A stretch of DNA of 64,000 nt from Legionella maioricensis (GTDB lineage: Bacteria > Pseudomonadota > Gammaproteobacteria > Legionellales > Legionellaceae): NCBI RefSeq assembly GCF_023618015.1, contig NZ_JAJKBJ010000003.1, positions 124,001 through 188,000 on the forward strand. The letters run 5' to 3'. This document shows, in pieces, positions 16,814-24,219 of the stretch. Each line of letters begins with the position of its first letter. The stretch's first letter is position 1. Made by a program: the position numbers and the translations under genes. Under the pieces are notes generated by a model. The model had not been told where the DNA came from, made no database searches, and was given only the letters and a program-made list of their open reading frames with translations.

Positions 16814-19800
16814 ATGGCAAGCAAAAAAGAAAACTTAAAGTCACTGTTTTCCAATACTAGAACACGAGTAATTATTGTCTTTACACTTATATTATTGATA
16901 ATTACTGTAGTAATTGGTTATGTAAAATTGCGAAATGCTTCGCAAGGTCCAGTGGAAACTTCTCAGCTTCCTCAAGGACCTACTGGAATTCAATCTATTC
17001 CTGGCGTACTTGATCCCACCGCACAATATGCAAAATTGCAAGAGCAGCAAAATGTTACTCAAGCACAACAAGCAGAAAGTACTGGGGGTAGTGCTATTCC
17101 TACAATTATTCGAACTCAGGCCCTAGGTGAAGGAGTTGGTGTAGTTGGCTCTAAAAACGGACAAAGTGGGGTAGGCTTTACTACCTTGGCACGAGAAGAA
17201 GAAGAGGGCGCACAAAATAGTTTATGGATTCAAGCTTTAAAAAATGGCAGTTGCAGTAAAAATGTTATTGCGCAAGTGGTAAGCCAGGGAGCTCAATTAA
17301 GTGACTTAAAGGCAGGCTGTAGCTGCGTACAATTAAAGGATAGCGGATATGCGCTTCAGGATTTGGATCAAATATGCCAGTGCAAAGAGTTAAAGGCGGC
17401 TGGTTATAATGCCAGACAATTAAAAGATATTGGATATACCGCGGGTCGATTAAGAGAGTGTGGTTTTGATGCCTGTGAACTACGCAATGCCGGTTTTACA
17501 GCCCAGCAAATGAAGGATGGTGGTTTTTCTGATGGCGAATTAAAAGGTGCAGGGTTTTCTGATGCTGAAATAGCAAAGGCGAGTGGTTTACCTGATGGTA
17601 TTAGTGCAGCAGATGTTCGAAATGCTGGGTGCAGCGCGGCCGCATTAACCAAATTACGTAAAGCAGGAGTAAGTGCCTCAGCTATAAGACGAATTAGTGG
17701 GTGTAGTGCAGAACAATTAAAAGCAGCAGGCTTTACTGCTGCAGAACTGAAGGATGCAGGTTTTAGTGCTGCGGATTTAAAAAGAGCAGGTTTTACTCCA
17801 GAGGAGTTAAAAGCCGCAGGCTATACAGCAAGAGAACTATTAAATGCAGGTTTTACTCCCGAAGAACTGGCTAGATCAGGTTTCACTGCAGCACAGATAA
17901 AAGCAGCGCAGATGGAACTGCCGCCAGGCATTACACCTGCGGATGTAAAAAATGCCGGTTGTGATGTCGATGTATTAAAAAAAGAACGAGCGGCCGGAGT
18001 TAGTGCGGCTCTTATCAAGCAATATGCAGGTTGTAGTGCGCAGGCATTGAAAGCAGCTGGTTTTAGTGACGCAGATCTAGCTAATGCGGGATTTACACCG
18101 CAACAAATTGCCGCCGCAACTCCTCTTTCTGATAGTGATATTAAAGCCGCAGGTTGCGCTGCTGATAAATTAAAAAAATTGCTCGCGGCTGGTGTTTCAG
18201 CGAAACGAATTAAGGAATTAAATGGTTGTAGCGCTCAAGCTTTAAAAGACGCAGGATATGATGCCAAATCTTTATTGGATGCAGGGTATACTCCGGCACA
18301 ACTGCTTGCTGCGGGCTTTACTCCCAAACAATTAGAGGACTCAGGGTTAAATCCTGCTGCGGTACTTGCCGCGGGACGTGTTGCTGATTGCAGTGTGGAG
18401 TCATTAAAAAAAGCGAGGGCAGCCGGTATGTCTGCTTTAACAATCAGACAAACTCTGGGCTGTTCTGCTCAAGCGTTAAAGGATGCGGGATATAGTGCTA
18501 AAGAGCTAAAAGATGCCGGTTTTACTGCAGCAGAACTAAAAGCTGCGGGATTCAGTGCCAATGACTTAAAAAATGCCGGTTTTACGGCGAAGGAATTGCG
18601 GGATGCAGGTTTTAGCGCGGCACAATTAAAAGCTGCCGGATTTAGCGCTAAAGATCTTAAGGATGCTGGGTTTTCTGCAGCAGAATTAAAAGCAGCCGGA
18701 TTCAGTGCGGCGCAGCTTAAGGCCGCTGGTTTTAGTGCAAAAGACTTGAAAGATGCTGGATTTTCCGCAGCTGACTTAAAAGCGGTGGGATTTAGTGCTA
18801 AAGATCTCAAAGATGCGGGCTTTTCAGCAGCCGATTTGAAGGCTGCAGGATTTAGCGCTAAAGATCTAAAAGATGCCGGTTTTTCTGCTTCTGAATTAAA
18901 AGCGGCAGGATATAGTGCCAAAGATTTGAAAGATGCAGGGTATAGTGCACAGCAATTAAAAGATGCTGGATTTACTACAAATCAACTTTTGAATGCGGGA
19001 TTCTCGCAACAGGATTCAGCTGTAGCAGGATTACAAGGTATTAATTTGCCGCAAGATACATCAAGTCTCGCCGGAATGCCGAGTTTACCAGGTGCTCAAC
19101 CAACCGGTGCTTCAATAGCGGCTGCTAATAATGATAAATTGCAGGCAATTTTAAATAAACAAAATCAGCAAATGGCTGAGCAAAAATATCAGCAAAAAAT
19201 TCAACAAAGAACAGCCGATATGCTCTCAGCAGCTACTCAATCGGTACAAGGATGGAAACAAGTTACTACTCAGGTTTATACTGAAGGTAACGCCGAGACA
19301 ACCGTAGCCGGAGCAGCTGCCCAAGGAGTAAGTACGACTACTACCACCATTAACAATCAAAGTGTGTCAGTTACAAACACTTCACAGAAAGGCGCCATGA
19401 TAAAAACCGGAGATATCGTTTTTGCTGTCATGGATACTTCAGTAAATAGTGACGAACCAGGCCCAATTTTAGCAACTATAGTTTCTGGCAAATTGAAGGG
19501 AACAAAGCTAATTGGAAGCTTTAACTTACCGTCCACCGCAAATAAGATGGTTATTACGTTTAATACCATGTCTATTCCCGGTGCTCCAAAAACGATATCT
19601 ATATCCGCATTTGCTATTGATCCAAATACAGCAAGAACGGCATTGTCCAGTCGTACAGATCATCATTACTTAATGCGATATGGCTCTTTATTCGCGTCCT
19701 CATTCCTACAAGGCTTTGGTAATGCGTTCCAATCAGCGAATACCACTGTAACTATTGGAGGAACAGGTGGGGGCAATAATATTACAGTTTCAAATGGTAT

Positions 19801-19960
19801 TGGTCGATCTGCCCTTGAAAATGCTGTAATCGGATTAGCGCAAGTCGGTCAAAACTGGAGTCAGCAGGCTCAGCAATTGTTTAATACACCCATTACGGTG
19901 GAAGTCTATTCGGGTACTGGAATCGGTGTTTTATTTACACAAGACGTACAATCTATTTAA
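16814..19960 (+). CDS. icmE: Dot/Icm core-complex scaffold DotG (IcmE)
   Basis: The VirB10-like protein that spans both membranes and lines the channel. 1048 residues. A cytoplasmic N-terminus is followed by a single membrane helix (VIIVFTLILLIITVVIGYVK, about residues 18-38), a Gln/Pro-rich linker, a long array of ten-residue repeats (about residues 147-735) and a coiled, Gln-rich segment. The C-terminal TrbI/VirB10-like domain covers roughly residues 830-1048, with GDIVFAVMDTSVNSDEPGP and FIAGSFNLP-like KLIGSFNLPSTANKMVITF. The total length equals that of L. pneumophila DotG. It sits between icmK and icmG. Confidence 0.97.
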   Translation: MASKKENLKSLFSNTRTRVIIVFTLILLIITVVIGYVKLRNASQGPVETSQLPQGPTGIQSIPGVLDPTAQYAKLQEQQNVTQAQQAESTGGSAIPTIIRTQALGEGVGVVGSKNGQSGVGFTTLAREEEEGAQNSLWIQALKNGSCSKNVIAQVVSQGAQLSDLKAGCSCVQLKDSGYALQDLDQICQCKELKAAGYNARQLKDIGYTAGRLRECGFDACELRNAGFTAQQMKDGGFSDGELKGAGFSDAEIAKASGLPDGISAADVRNAGCSAAALTKLRKAGVSASAIRRISGCSAEQLKAAGFTAAELKDAGFSAADLKRAGFTPEELKAAGYTARELLNAGFTPEELARSGFTAAQIKAAQMELPPGITPADVKNAGCDVDVLKKERAAGVSAALIKQYAGCSAQALKAAGFSDADLANAGFTPQQIAAATPLSDSDIKAAGCAADKLKKLLAAGVSAKRIKELNGCSAQALKDAGYDAKSLLDAGYTPAQLLAAGFTPKQLEDSGLNPAAVLAAGRVADCSVESLKKARAAGMSALTIRQTLGCSAQALKDAGYSAKELKDAGFTAAELKAAGFSANDLKNAGFTAKELRDAGFSAAQLKAAGFSAKDLKDAGFSAAELKAAGFSAAQLKAAGFSAKDLKDAGFSAADLKAVGFSAKDLKDAGFSAADLKAAGFSAKDLKDAGFSASELKAAGYSAKDLKDAGYSAQQLKDAGFTTNQLLNAGFSQQDSAVAGLQGINLPQDTSSLAGMPSLPGAQPTGASIAAANNDKLQAILNKQNQQMAEQKYQQKIQQRTADMLSAATQSVQGWKQVTTQVYTEGNAETTVAGAAAQGVSTTTTTINNQSVSVTNTSQKGAMIKTGDIVFAVMDTSVNSDEPGPILATIVSGKLKGTKLIGSFNLPSTANKMVITFNTMSIPGAPKTISISAFAIDPNTARTALSSRTDHHYLMRYGSLFASSFLQGFGNAFQSANTTVTIGGTGGGNNITVSNGIGRSALENAVIGLAQVGQNWSQQAQQLFNTPITVEVYSGTGIGVLFTQDVQSI
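17254..19020 (+). repeat. Array of 10-residue (30-base) repeats in DotG
   Basis: Several dozen units of the form A-G-[FY]-[ST]-A-x-x-L-K-x, e.g. AGFSAKDLKD and AGFSAAELKA, interrupted by Cys-containing units (GCSAQALKDA). The last third (about 18470-18990) is the most regular, with a 20-residue higher-order unit (KDLKDAGFSAADLKAAGFSA). Neighbouring units differ at many third codon positions while the protein is nearly constant. Confidence 0.95.
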
Positions 19961-19974
19961 TTTGATGGCGGATA

Positions 19975-20787
19975 ATGATGGCAGATAATGATCAAAATAA
20001 TGATGAATATAAATTCGCAGAATTAGATTCTCTTGATAATGAGTCTATGGAGGAGGAGTCCGGCTTAAATAGTCCAACACCGCCAAGCCAAGGTCGCTAT
20101 CCTGAAACAAAAAATGTTAAGCGCAATGCACTTATCGCTGTTGGCGTACTCGTCCTGGCAATGGTGATCTACAAGCTCGTAGGTTGGATGTACTCTGGTA
20201 AAAGCGATGTTGAGTCCAGTCAAACTACAGTGACACCTATAGCACAGGTAGCACCTGAGCCTGTGCAAACTACGATCACTCCTGCACCTACCCCTGCTCC
20301 AATTGTTCAACAACCCCCAACGGTTATAACCGCAAATGATAGTGATTTAAAACAAAAAGTATCTGCTATTGAATTATCACAACAAACGGTCAAAGCCGAA
20401 GTAAGTTCTGTAGGTCAGCAAGTTGGAACGGTTAATAACAATATAAATAATTTAAATACGCAAATCGCCAATCTTAATCAAGTAATTGGAAATCTATCAA
20501 CTCAAGTGGCGAAACAATCAGCCGAGATTAATATGTTAATGGCTCATTATAAGCCCAAGCCAGCTAAACGAGTTATTCGTCAAGCAGGCGCTCCGCGCGT
20601 TGTTTACTATATCCAAGCAGTAATCCCGGGTCGAGCATGGCTAATTGGCTCAAATGGTTCTACACTTACAGTAAGAGAAGGGACAAAAATTGCAGGATAT
20701 GGGATAGTTAAATTAATAGACTCTATGCAAGGTCGAGTATTAACTAGTTCCGGGCAAGTAATAAGGTTTAGTCAAGAAGATAGTTGA
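19975..20787 (+). CDS. icmG: Dot/Icm inner-membrane protein DotF (IcmG)
   Basis: A 270-residue bitopic protein. An acidic cytoplasmic N-terminus (DNDQNNDEYKFAELDSLDNE) precedes a membrane helix at about residues 51-70 (ALIAVGVLVLAMVIYKLVGW). A Pro/Thr-rich stretch and a periplasmic coiled coil (residues about 125-185, QVGTVNNNINNLNTQIANLN) follow, ending in a small beta domain (VIPGRAWLIGSNGSTLTVRE). In L. pneumophila DotF associates with DotG and has been reported to bind some effectors. The ATG at 19975 is followed by a second ATG, so the start could be one codon later. Confidence 0.95.
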   Translation: MMADNDQNNDEYKFAELDSLDNESMEEESGLNSPTPPSQGRYPETKNVKRNALIAVGVLVLAMVIYKLVGWMYSGKSDVESSQTTVTPIAQVAPEPVQTTITPAPTPAPIVQQPPTVITANDSDLKQKVSAIELSQQTVKAEVSSVGQQVGTVNNNINNLNTQIANLNQVIGNLSTQVAKQSAEINMLMAHYKPKPAKRVIRQAGAPRVVYYIQAVIPGRAWLIGSNGSTLTVREGTKIAGYGIVKLIDSMQGRVLTSSGQVIRFSQEDS

Positions 20788-20794
20788 GGTAGTT

Positions 20795-21376
20795 ATGGCT
20801 GGAACTTGTACAGGCGGTACTGTTGCATGTTGGATAGCGAGTCAGGCTAACATATTAACGAATATCGGTAATTCCCTTGCGCCTATACAACGCCTTATCA
20901 CAGGCGGAGCGTATCTTATCGGTTGCGCGTTTATATTTAAGGCAATATACAGTTTAAAGATTTATGGCGAGGCAAGAACCATGATGTCCAATAGCGCCAG
21001 CGTCAAGGAGCCTATTGTTTATTTGTTAGTGGGTGCTATGCTGATATATTTCCCCACGGGGTTTGCGGTTTTGATGCAAACAACCTTTGGCTATCAAAAT
21101 ATACTTCAATATGCTCCAGTGAATAGCGGTAACGCGGCTTTGGATACACTTTTTGGTAGTGGTAGTGTTGTCGGTAAGCCTTTAGCGATGTTAATTCAGG
21201 TAATTGGCTTAATTGCCTTTGTCAGAGGATGGGTTCTAATTGCTCGTTCGGCATCGCAGGGACAACCCCCCGGGGGAACAGGGAAAGGATTGATACACGT
21301 TTTTGGTGGAATATTAGCAATCAATATTGTAGGTACTCTCAATATGATTAATAATACTTTATATGGTACGTCGTGA
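20795..21376 (+). CDS. icmC: Dot/Icm inner-membrane protein DotE (IcmC)
   Basis: A 193-residue protein with about four hydrophobic segments. The central block LITGGAYLIGCAFIFKAIYS ... VKEPIVYLLVGAMLIYFPTG ... TTFGYQNI matches the core of the DotP copies and of DotV. A third segment (LAMLIQVIGLIAFVRGWVLIA) and a fourth (GLIHVFGGILAINIVGTLNM) follow. The precise role in the secretion machine is not settled. It begins seven bases after icmG. Confidence 0.95.
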   Translation: MAGTCTGGTVACWIASQANILTNIGNSLAPIQRLITGGAYLIGCAFIFKAIYSLKIYGEARTMMSNSASVKEPIVYLLVGAMLIYFPTGFAVLMQTTFGYQNILQYAPVNSGNAALDTLFGSGSVVGKPLAMLIQVIGLIAFVRGWVLIARSASQGQPPGGTGKGLIHVFGGILAINIVGTLNMINNTLYGTS

Positions 21377-21401
21377 GAAAAAATAGAGTAGGAGTAAGCA
21401 A

Positions 21402-21794
21402 GTGAACGGTAATGTTAATATTAAATCAGATTATAAATCATGGTTTATCAGTGCGGCATTTATTAGTCTATTAGTCTTGGTGAGCCAGGACGCAGCTGCA
21501 GGAGCTCTTACCTTGGGTGGAATGGCTTCCTCAATTACCAAGTCGTTTACTAGTTTAGCTAAATTGATTACTGCCGGTTCTTATTTGGCGGGTCTGGGAT
21601 TTTCTATTGGTGCTATAATGAAATTTAAGCAGCATAAAGATAATCCAACCCAAATACCAATTGGTACACCAATTGCCCTGGTTTTTATTGCAGCCGCTTT
21701 ATTGTTTCTACCAACAATTTTAGGGGTAACAGGACAAACCATGTTTGGTGGGGCTGGAAAGACAGCAGGTCCTACAGGAAGCGTGTTCCAATAA
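21402..21794 (+). CDS. icmD: Dot/Icm protein DotP (IcmD), copy 1
   Basis: A 130-residue membrane protein starting at GTG (21402) with GGAG upstream. It has a signal-like first hydrophobic segment (WFISAAFISLLVLVSQDAAA), then the core ITAGSYLAGLGFSIGAIMKF and PIALVFIAAALLFLPTILGV with the loop KQHKDNPTQ between. The C-terminus is Gly-rich (TMFGGAGKTAGPTG). L. pneumophila IcmD is about 132 residues and single copy. This copy lies 25 bases after icmC, the position of the normal gene, and differs from the others by GALTLGG near the cleavage site. Confidence 0.95.
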   Translation: MNGNVNIKSDYKSWFISAAFISLLVLVSQDAAAGALTLGGMASSITKSFTSLAKLITAGSYLAGLGFSIGAIMKFKQHKDNPTQIPIGTPIALVFIAAALLFLPTILGVTGQTMFGGAGKTAGPTGSVFQ

Positions 21795-21897
21795 GTAGTT
21801 AGCTCATAAAAAACTATGGAGTATTCATTGAATATAAACGGTATAAAAATTTGAGCGTATTGGGGATAGTGGACTAATATAATTTTAGGAGAATACT

Positions 21898-22293
21898 GTG
21901 GACAATAGAGGCTTTAACAGAATGAATGATAAATCTTGGTTAATTAGCGTTATCTGTATTAGTCTACTTGCCTTAATAAGCCAGGATGCTGCCGCCAGTA
22001 AGAGTTTAGGCAATATGGCCTCTTCGATGACTGGTTCTTTTACCAGTGTTGCCAAATTAATTACTGCAGGTTCTTATTTGGCAGGTTTGGGATTTTCTAT
22101 TGGCGCCATTATGAAATTTAAACAGCATAAAGACAATCCAACTCAAGTACCCATTGGTACTCCTATTGCTTTGGTTTTTATTGCCGCAGCTTTATTGTTT
22201 CTCCCCAGCATCTTGGGAGTAACAGGACAAACCATGTTTGGCGGAGCAGGAAAAACCTCTGGACCTAGTGGCTCAGCCTATACATCAGGATAG
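21898..22293 (+). CDS. icmD: Dot/Icm protein DotP (IcmD), copy 2
   Basis: 131 residues from GTG at 21898, with AGGAG nine bases upstream. Same layout as copy 1: cleavable or uncleaved first segment (LISVICISLLALISQDAAAS), conserved core, Gly/Ser-rich tail ending SAYTSG. The DNA of the core from about 22070 to 22205 is almost identical to that of copy 3, including most silent positions, which points to recent duplication or gene conversion between these two. The gap from copy 1 is 103 bases and has its own ribosome site but no obvious terminator. Confidence 0.95.
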   Translation: MDNRGFNRMNDKSWLISVICISLLALISQDAAASKSLGNMASSMTGSFTSVAKLITAGSYLAGLGFSIGAIMKFKQHKDNPTQVPIGTPIALVFIAAALLFLPSILGVTGQTMFGGAGKTSGPSGSAYTSG

Positions 22294-22396
22294 TACAAGG
22301 AATAGTGAGAAGTTCGTTGTGTGAATCAATAGTGTAATGACGCTACTGAATGTTTTATACGGAACAAGTAAATGGGTATAAAATTAGGAGAGGGCA

Positions 22397-22792
22397 ATGA
22401 TCAGTGACATGGATAGCAAGTCGAATTATATGTTTTGGTTAATTAGTGTTGTTTGTATTGGTTTGCTTGCTTTGGTGAGTCAAGAGGCTGTAGCGAGCCC
22501 AACTTTGGGAAAAATGGCATCTTCTATCACTGGCTCTTTTACCAATGTTGCCAAGCTAGTTACTGCAGGTTCTTATTTGGCAGGTCTGGGCTTTTCTATT
22601 GGTGCCATTATGAAATTTAAACAGCATAAAGACAATCCAACCCAAGTTCCTATTGGTACTCCTATTGCTTTGGTTTTTATTGCCGCAGCTTTATTGTTTC
22701 TCCCAACCATTTTGGGAGTAACAGGACAAACCATGTTTGGTACTACAGGAAAAACTGCAGGCCCTAGCGGCACAGCTTATACATCTGGATAG
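22397..22792 (+). CDS. icmD: Dot/Icm protein DotP (IcmD), copy 3
   Basis: 131 residues from ATG at 22397, with AGGAGAGG upstream. Differs from copy 2 mainly in the first 50 residues (VASPTLGKMASSITGSFTNV) and in TTGKTAGPSGTAYTSG at the end. The gap before it is again 103 bases, and both gaps carry GGTATAAAA followed by AGGAGA before the start codon, so the duplicated unit of about 500 bases includes the leader. Confidence 0.95.
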   Translation: MISDMDSKSNYMFWLISVVCIGLLALVSQEAVASPTLGKMASSITGSFTNVAKLVTAGSYLAGLGFSIGAIMKFKQHKDNPTQVPIGTPIALVFIAAALLFLPTILGVTGQTMFGTTGKTAGPSGTAYTSG

Positions 22793-22970
22793 TTTATATT
22801 TTATATAATAATGAATATATTTCTCTATATGTAGGGAAGCTAATCGGTGCAGGTTACCGATTTGAAAAAGGGGGCTCGAATATTCTTAATCTAACTTATA
22901 AATTAAGCCTGAAGATTAGTAATATTTTATATGTAAAAAATGGATCTTGAACAAATTGGGGAGAAATGCG

Positions 22971-23360
22971 GTGAAAAATAACGCTACTAGTAAGTCGGAT
23001 TATAAATCGTGGTTAATTACTGTTGCTTGTATCGGTTTCATTGCTTTAGTAAGTCAGGATGCAGCTGCCAGTAAAAGTTTAGGGAATATGGCTTCCTCAA
23101 TGACTGGTTCTTTTAACAGTCTTGCTAAGTTAATTACTGCAGGCTCCTACCTGGCAGGCTTGGGCTTTTCTATCGGTGCCATTATGAAATTTAAACAGCA
23201 CAAGGATAATCCAACTCAAGTCCCTATTGGTACTCCGATTGCCCTCGTTTTTATAGCTGCCGCATTGTTATTCTTGCCGAGTATTTTAGGGGTTGCAGGT
23301 ATGACTATGTTTGGTGCCGCAGGAAAAACTGCAGGTCCCACCGGAAGTATTTACCAGTAA
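22971..23360 (+). CDS. icmD: Dot/Icm protein DotP (IcmD), copy 4
   Basis: 129 residues when started at GTG 22971, which has GGGGAG seven bases upstream and aligns with the starts of the other copies (MKNNATSKSDYKSW next to MNGNVNIKSDYKSW of copy 1). An in-frame TTG at 22947 is less likely. The core is conserved but MTMFGAAGKTAGPTGSIYQ replaces QTMFGG at the C-terminal side. Its codon choices differ from copies 2 and 3 more than the protein does. The 178-base gap before it is longer and contains a 7-bp inverted repeat (AATCGGT/ACCGATT, 22842-22862). Confidence 0.94.
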   Translation: MKNNATSKSDYKSWLITVACIGFIALVSQDAAASKSLGNMASSMTGSFNSLAKLITAGSYLAGLGFSIGAIMKFKQHKDNPTQVPIGTPIALVFIAAALLFLPSILGVAGMTMFGAAGKTAGPTGSIYQ

Positions 23361-23375
23361 TGATAGTTTGTTGCT

Positions 23376-23416
23376 AATGGTGATGGTAGGTTTTTTCTTT
23401 ACCATCGCCATTTTAT
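23376..23416 (+). terminator. Terminator-like hairpin after the last icmD copy
   Basis: AATGGTGATGGTA and TACCATCGCCATT form a 13-bp stem with one G-U pair, followed by TTTTAT. It lies 15 bases past the copy 4 stop and separates the icmN-D operon from icmJB. Confidence 0.8.
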
Positions 23417-23555
23417 ATGGTTCAAACTGACTCATGAGAAATAGAATAGGATCATTGAGTGAAATAGATAGATTTGATGTTGTTAGGTCTATATTGCGAT
23501 AGATTTATTATGAGACAATGCCCTAATTAAATCAGGTTAGAGTGAGCCAAAGAAT

Positions 23556-24182
23556 ATGGCGGAAAATCAAGAACGTTGTGAATTGAAATTAAATGCTACA
23601 CCGGGTTCCTGGCGTTTGTATTCAGCCAGGAAGGTTGATGAGCGATTCAGATCATATGAACAGAAAATATTTCATAGAGATCAGTACACCTGCCAATTTT
23701 GTGGATTCCAAGCCCGTTTATTCCAAGAAATTGTTAATCTTGATAATGACTATACAAATAATAGATTATCTAATTTAGTCACCGCATGCTGTTTTTGTGC
23801 TCAATGTTTTTTTATTGAGTCGGTTGGAGTTGGCGGCTATGGTGGTGGTACGTTGATCTATCTACCCGAACTGACTCAGACTGAGTTAAACAGTCTATGC
23901 CATGTATTATTTTGTGCGATAACGAATGATACTGGCTATAAAGCAAGTGCTCAAAATATTTATAGATCGTTTAAATTCAGATCGCAAATCGTCGAAGAAA
24001 AATTTGGTGAGGGAACCAGCGATCCTGCTATATTTGGTCAATTAATGATTGATGCAGGGGTTAATAAAGAAGAAACCAGAGCGCAGCTTTTCAAGAATAT
24101 ATGTTTGTTACCCTCAAGAGCTAAGTTTCGAAAGCAAATCGAAAAATGGGCTGCCAGCGCATTGGAAGAAATTGCGGATTAG
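23556..24182 (+). CDS. icmJ: Dot/Icm coupling-complex zinc protein DotN (IcmJ)
   Basis: A 208-residue cytoplasmic protein with an HNH-nuclease-like zinc fold that has lost nuclease function, by family knowledge. Zinc ligands are visible as C46-x2-C49 (CQFCGF) and the C78-C84 cluster (ACCFCAQC). HRDQYTCQFCGFQ, VNLDNDYTNNRLSNLVTAC is the HNH-like core. In L. pneumophila DotN binds the DotL C-terminal tail. The gap before it (23417-23555) follows a terminator and should carry an icmJB promoter; GGTCTATATTG at about 23485 is a possible -10 region. Confidence 0.96.
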   Translation: MAENQERCELKLNATPGSWRLYSARKVDERFRSYEQKIFHRDQYTCQFCGFQARLFQEIVNLDNDYTNNRLSNLVTACCFCAQCFFIESVGVGGYGGGTLIYLPELTQTELNSLCHVLFCAITNDTGYKASAQNIYRSFKFRSQIVEEKFGEGTSDPAIFGQLMIDAGVNKEETRAQLFKNICLLPSRAKFRKQIEKWAASALEEIAD

Positions 24183-24219
24183 ATATAAATAATATACATA
24201 CAAAGATTGGGGATATGGG

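Noticed and set aside
18469..18921. 150-codon open frame on the minus strand inside icmE
   Set aside because: It is the antisense shadow of the DotG decapeptide array; its own repeats (ALNPAAFKSAAEKPAS and similar) simply mirror the 30-base period. No ribosome site.
17254..19020. CRISPR-like array
   Set aside because: The 30-base period is coding, without spacers; it encodes the DotG repeats.
22842..22862. AATCGGT/ACCGATT hairpin between icmD copies 3 and 4 as a terminator
   Set aside because: Seven-bp stem with no T-tract after it; a structural role is possible but not supported.
21402..23360. Reading the repeated icmD genes as a mobile or phage element
   Set aside because: No terminal inverted repeats, transposase or target duplications; each repeat is a whole icmD gene with its own ribosome site.
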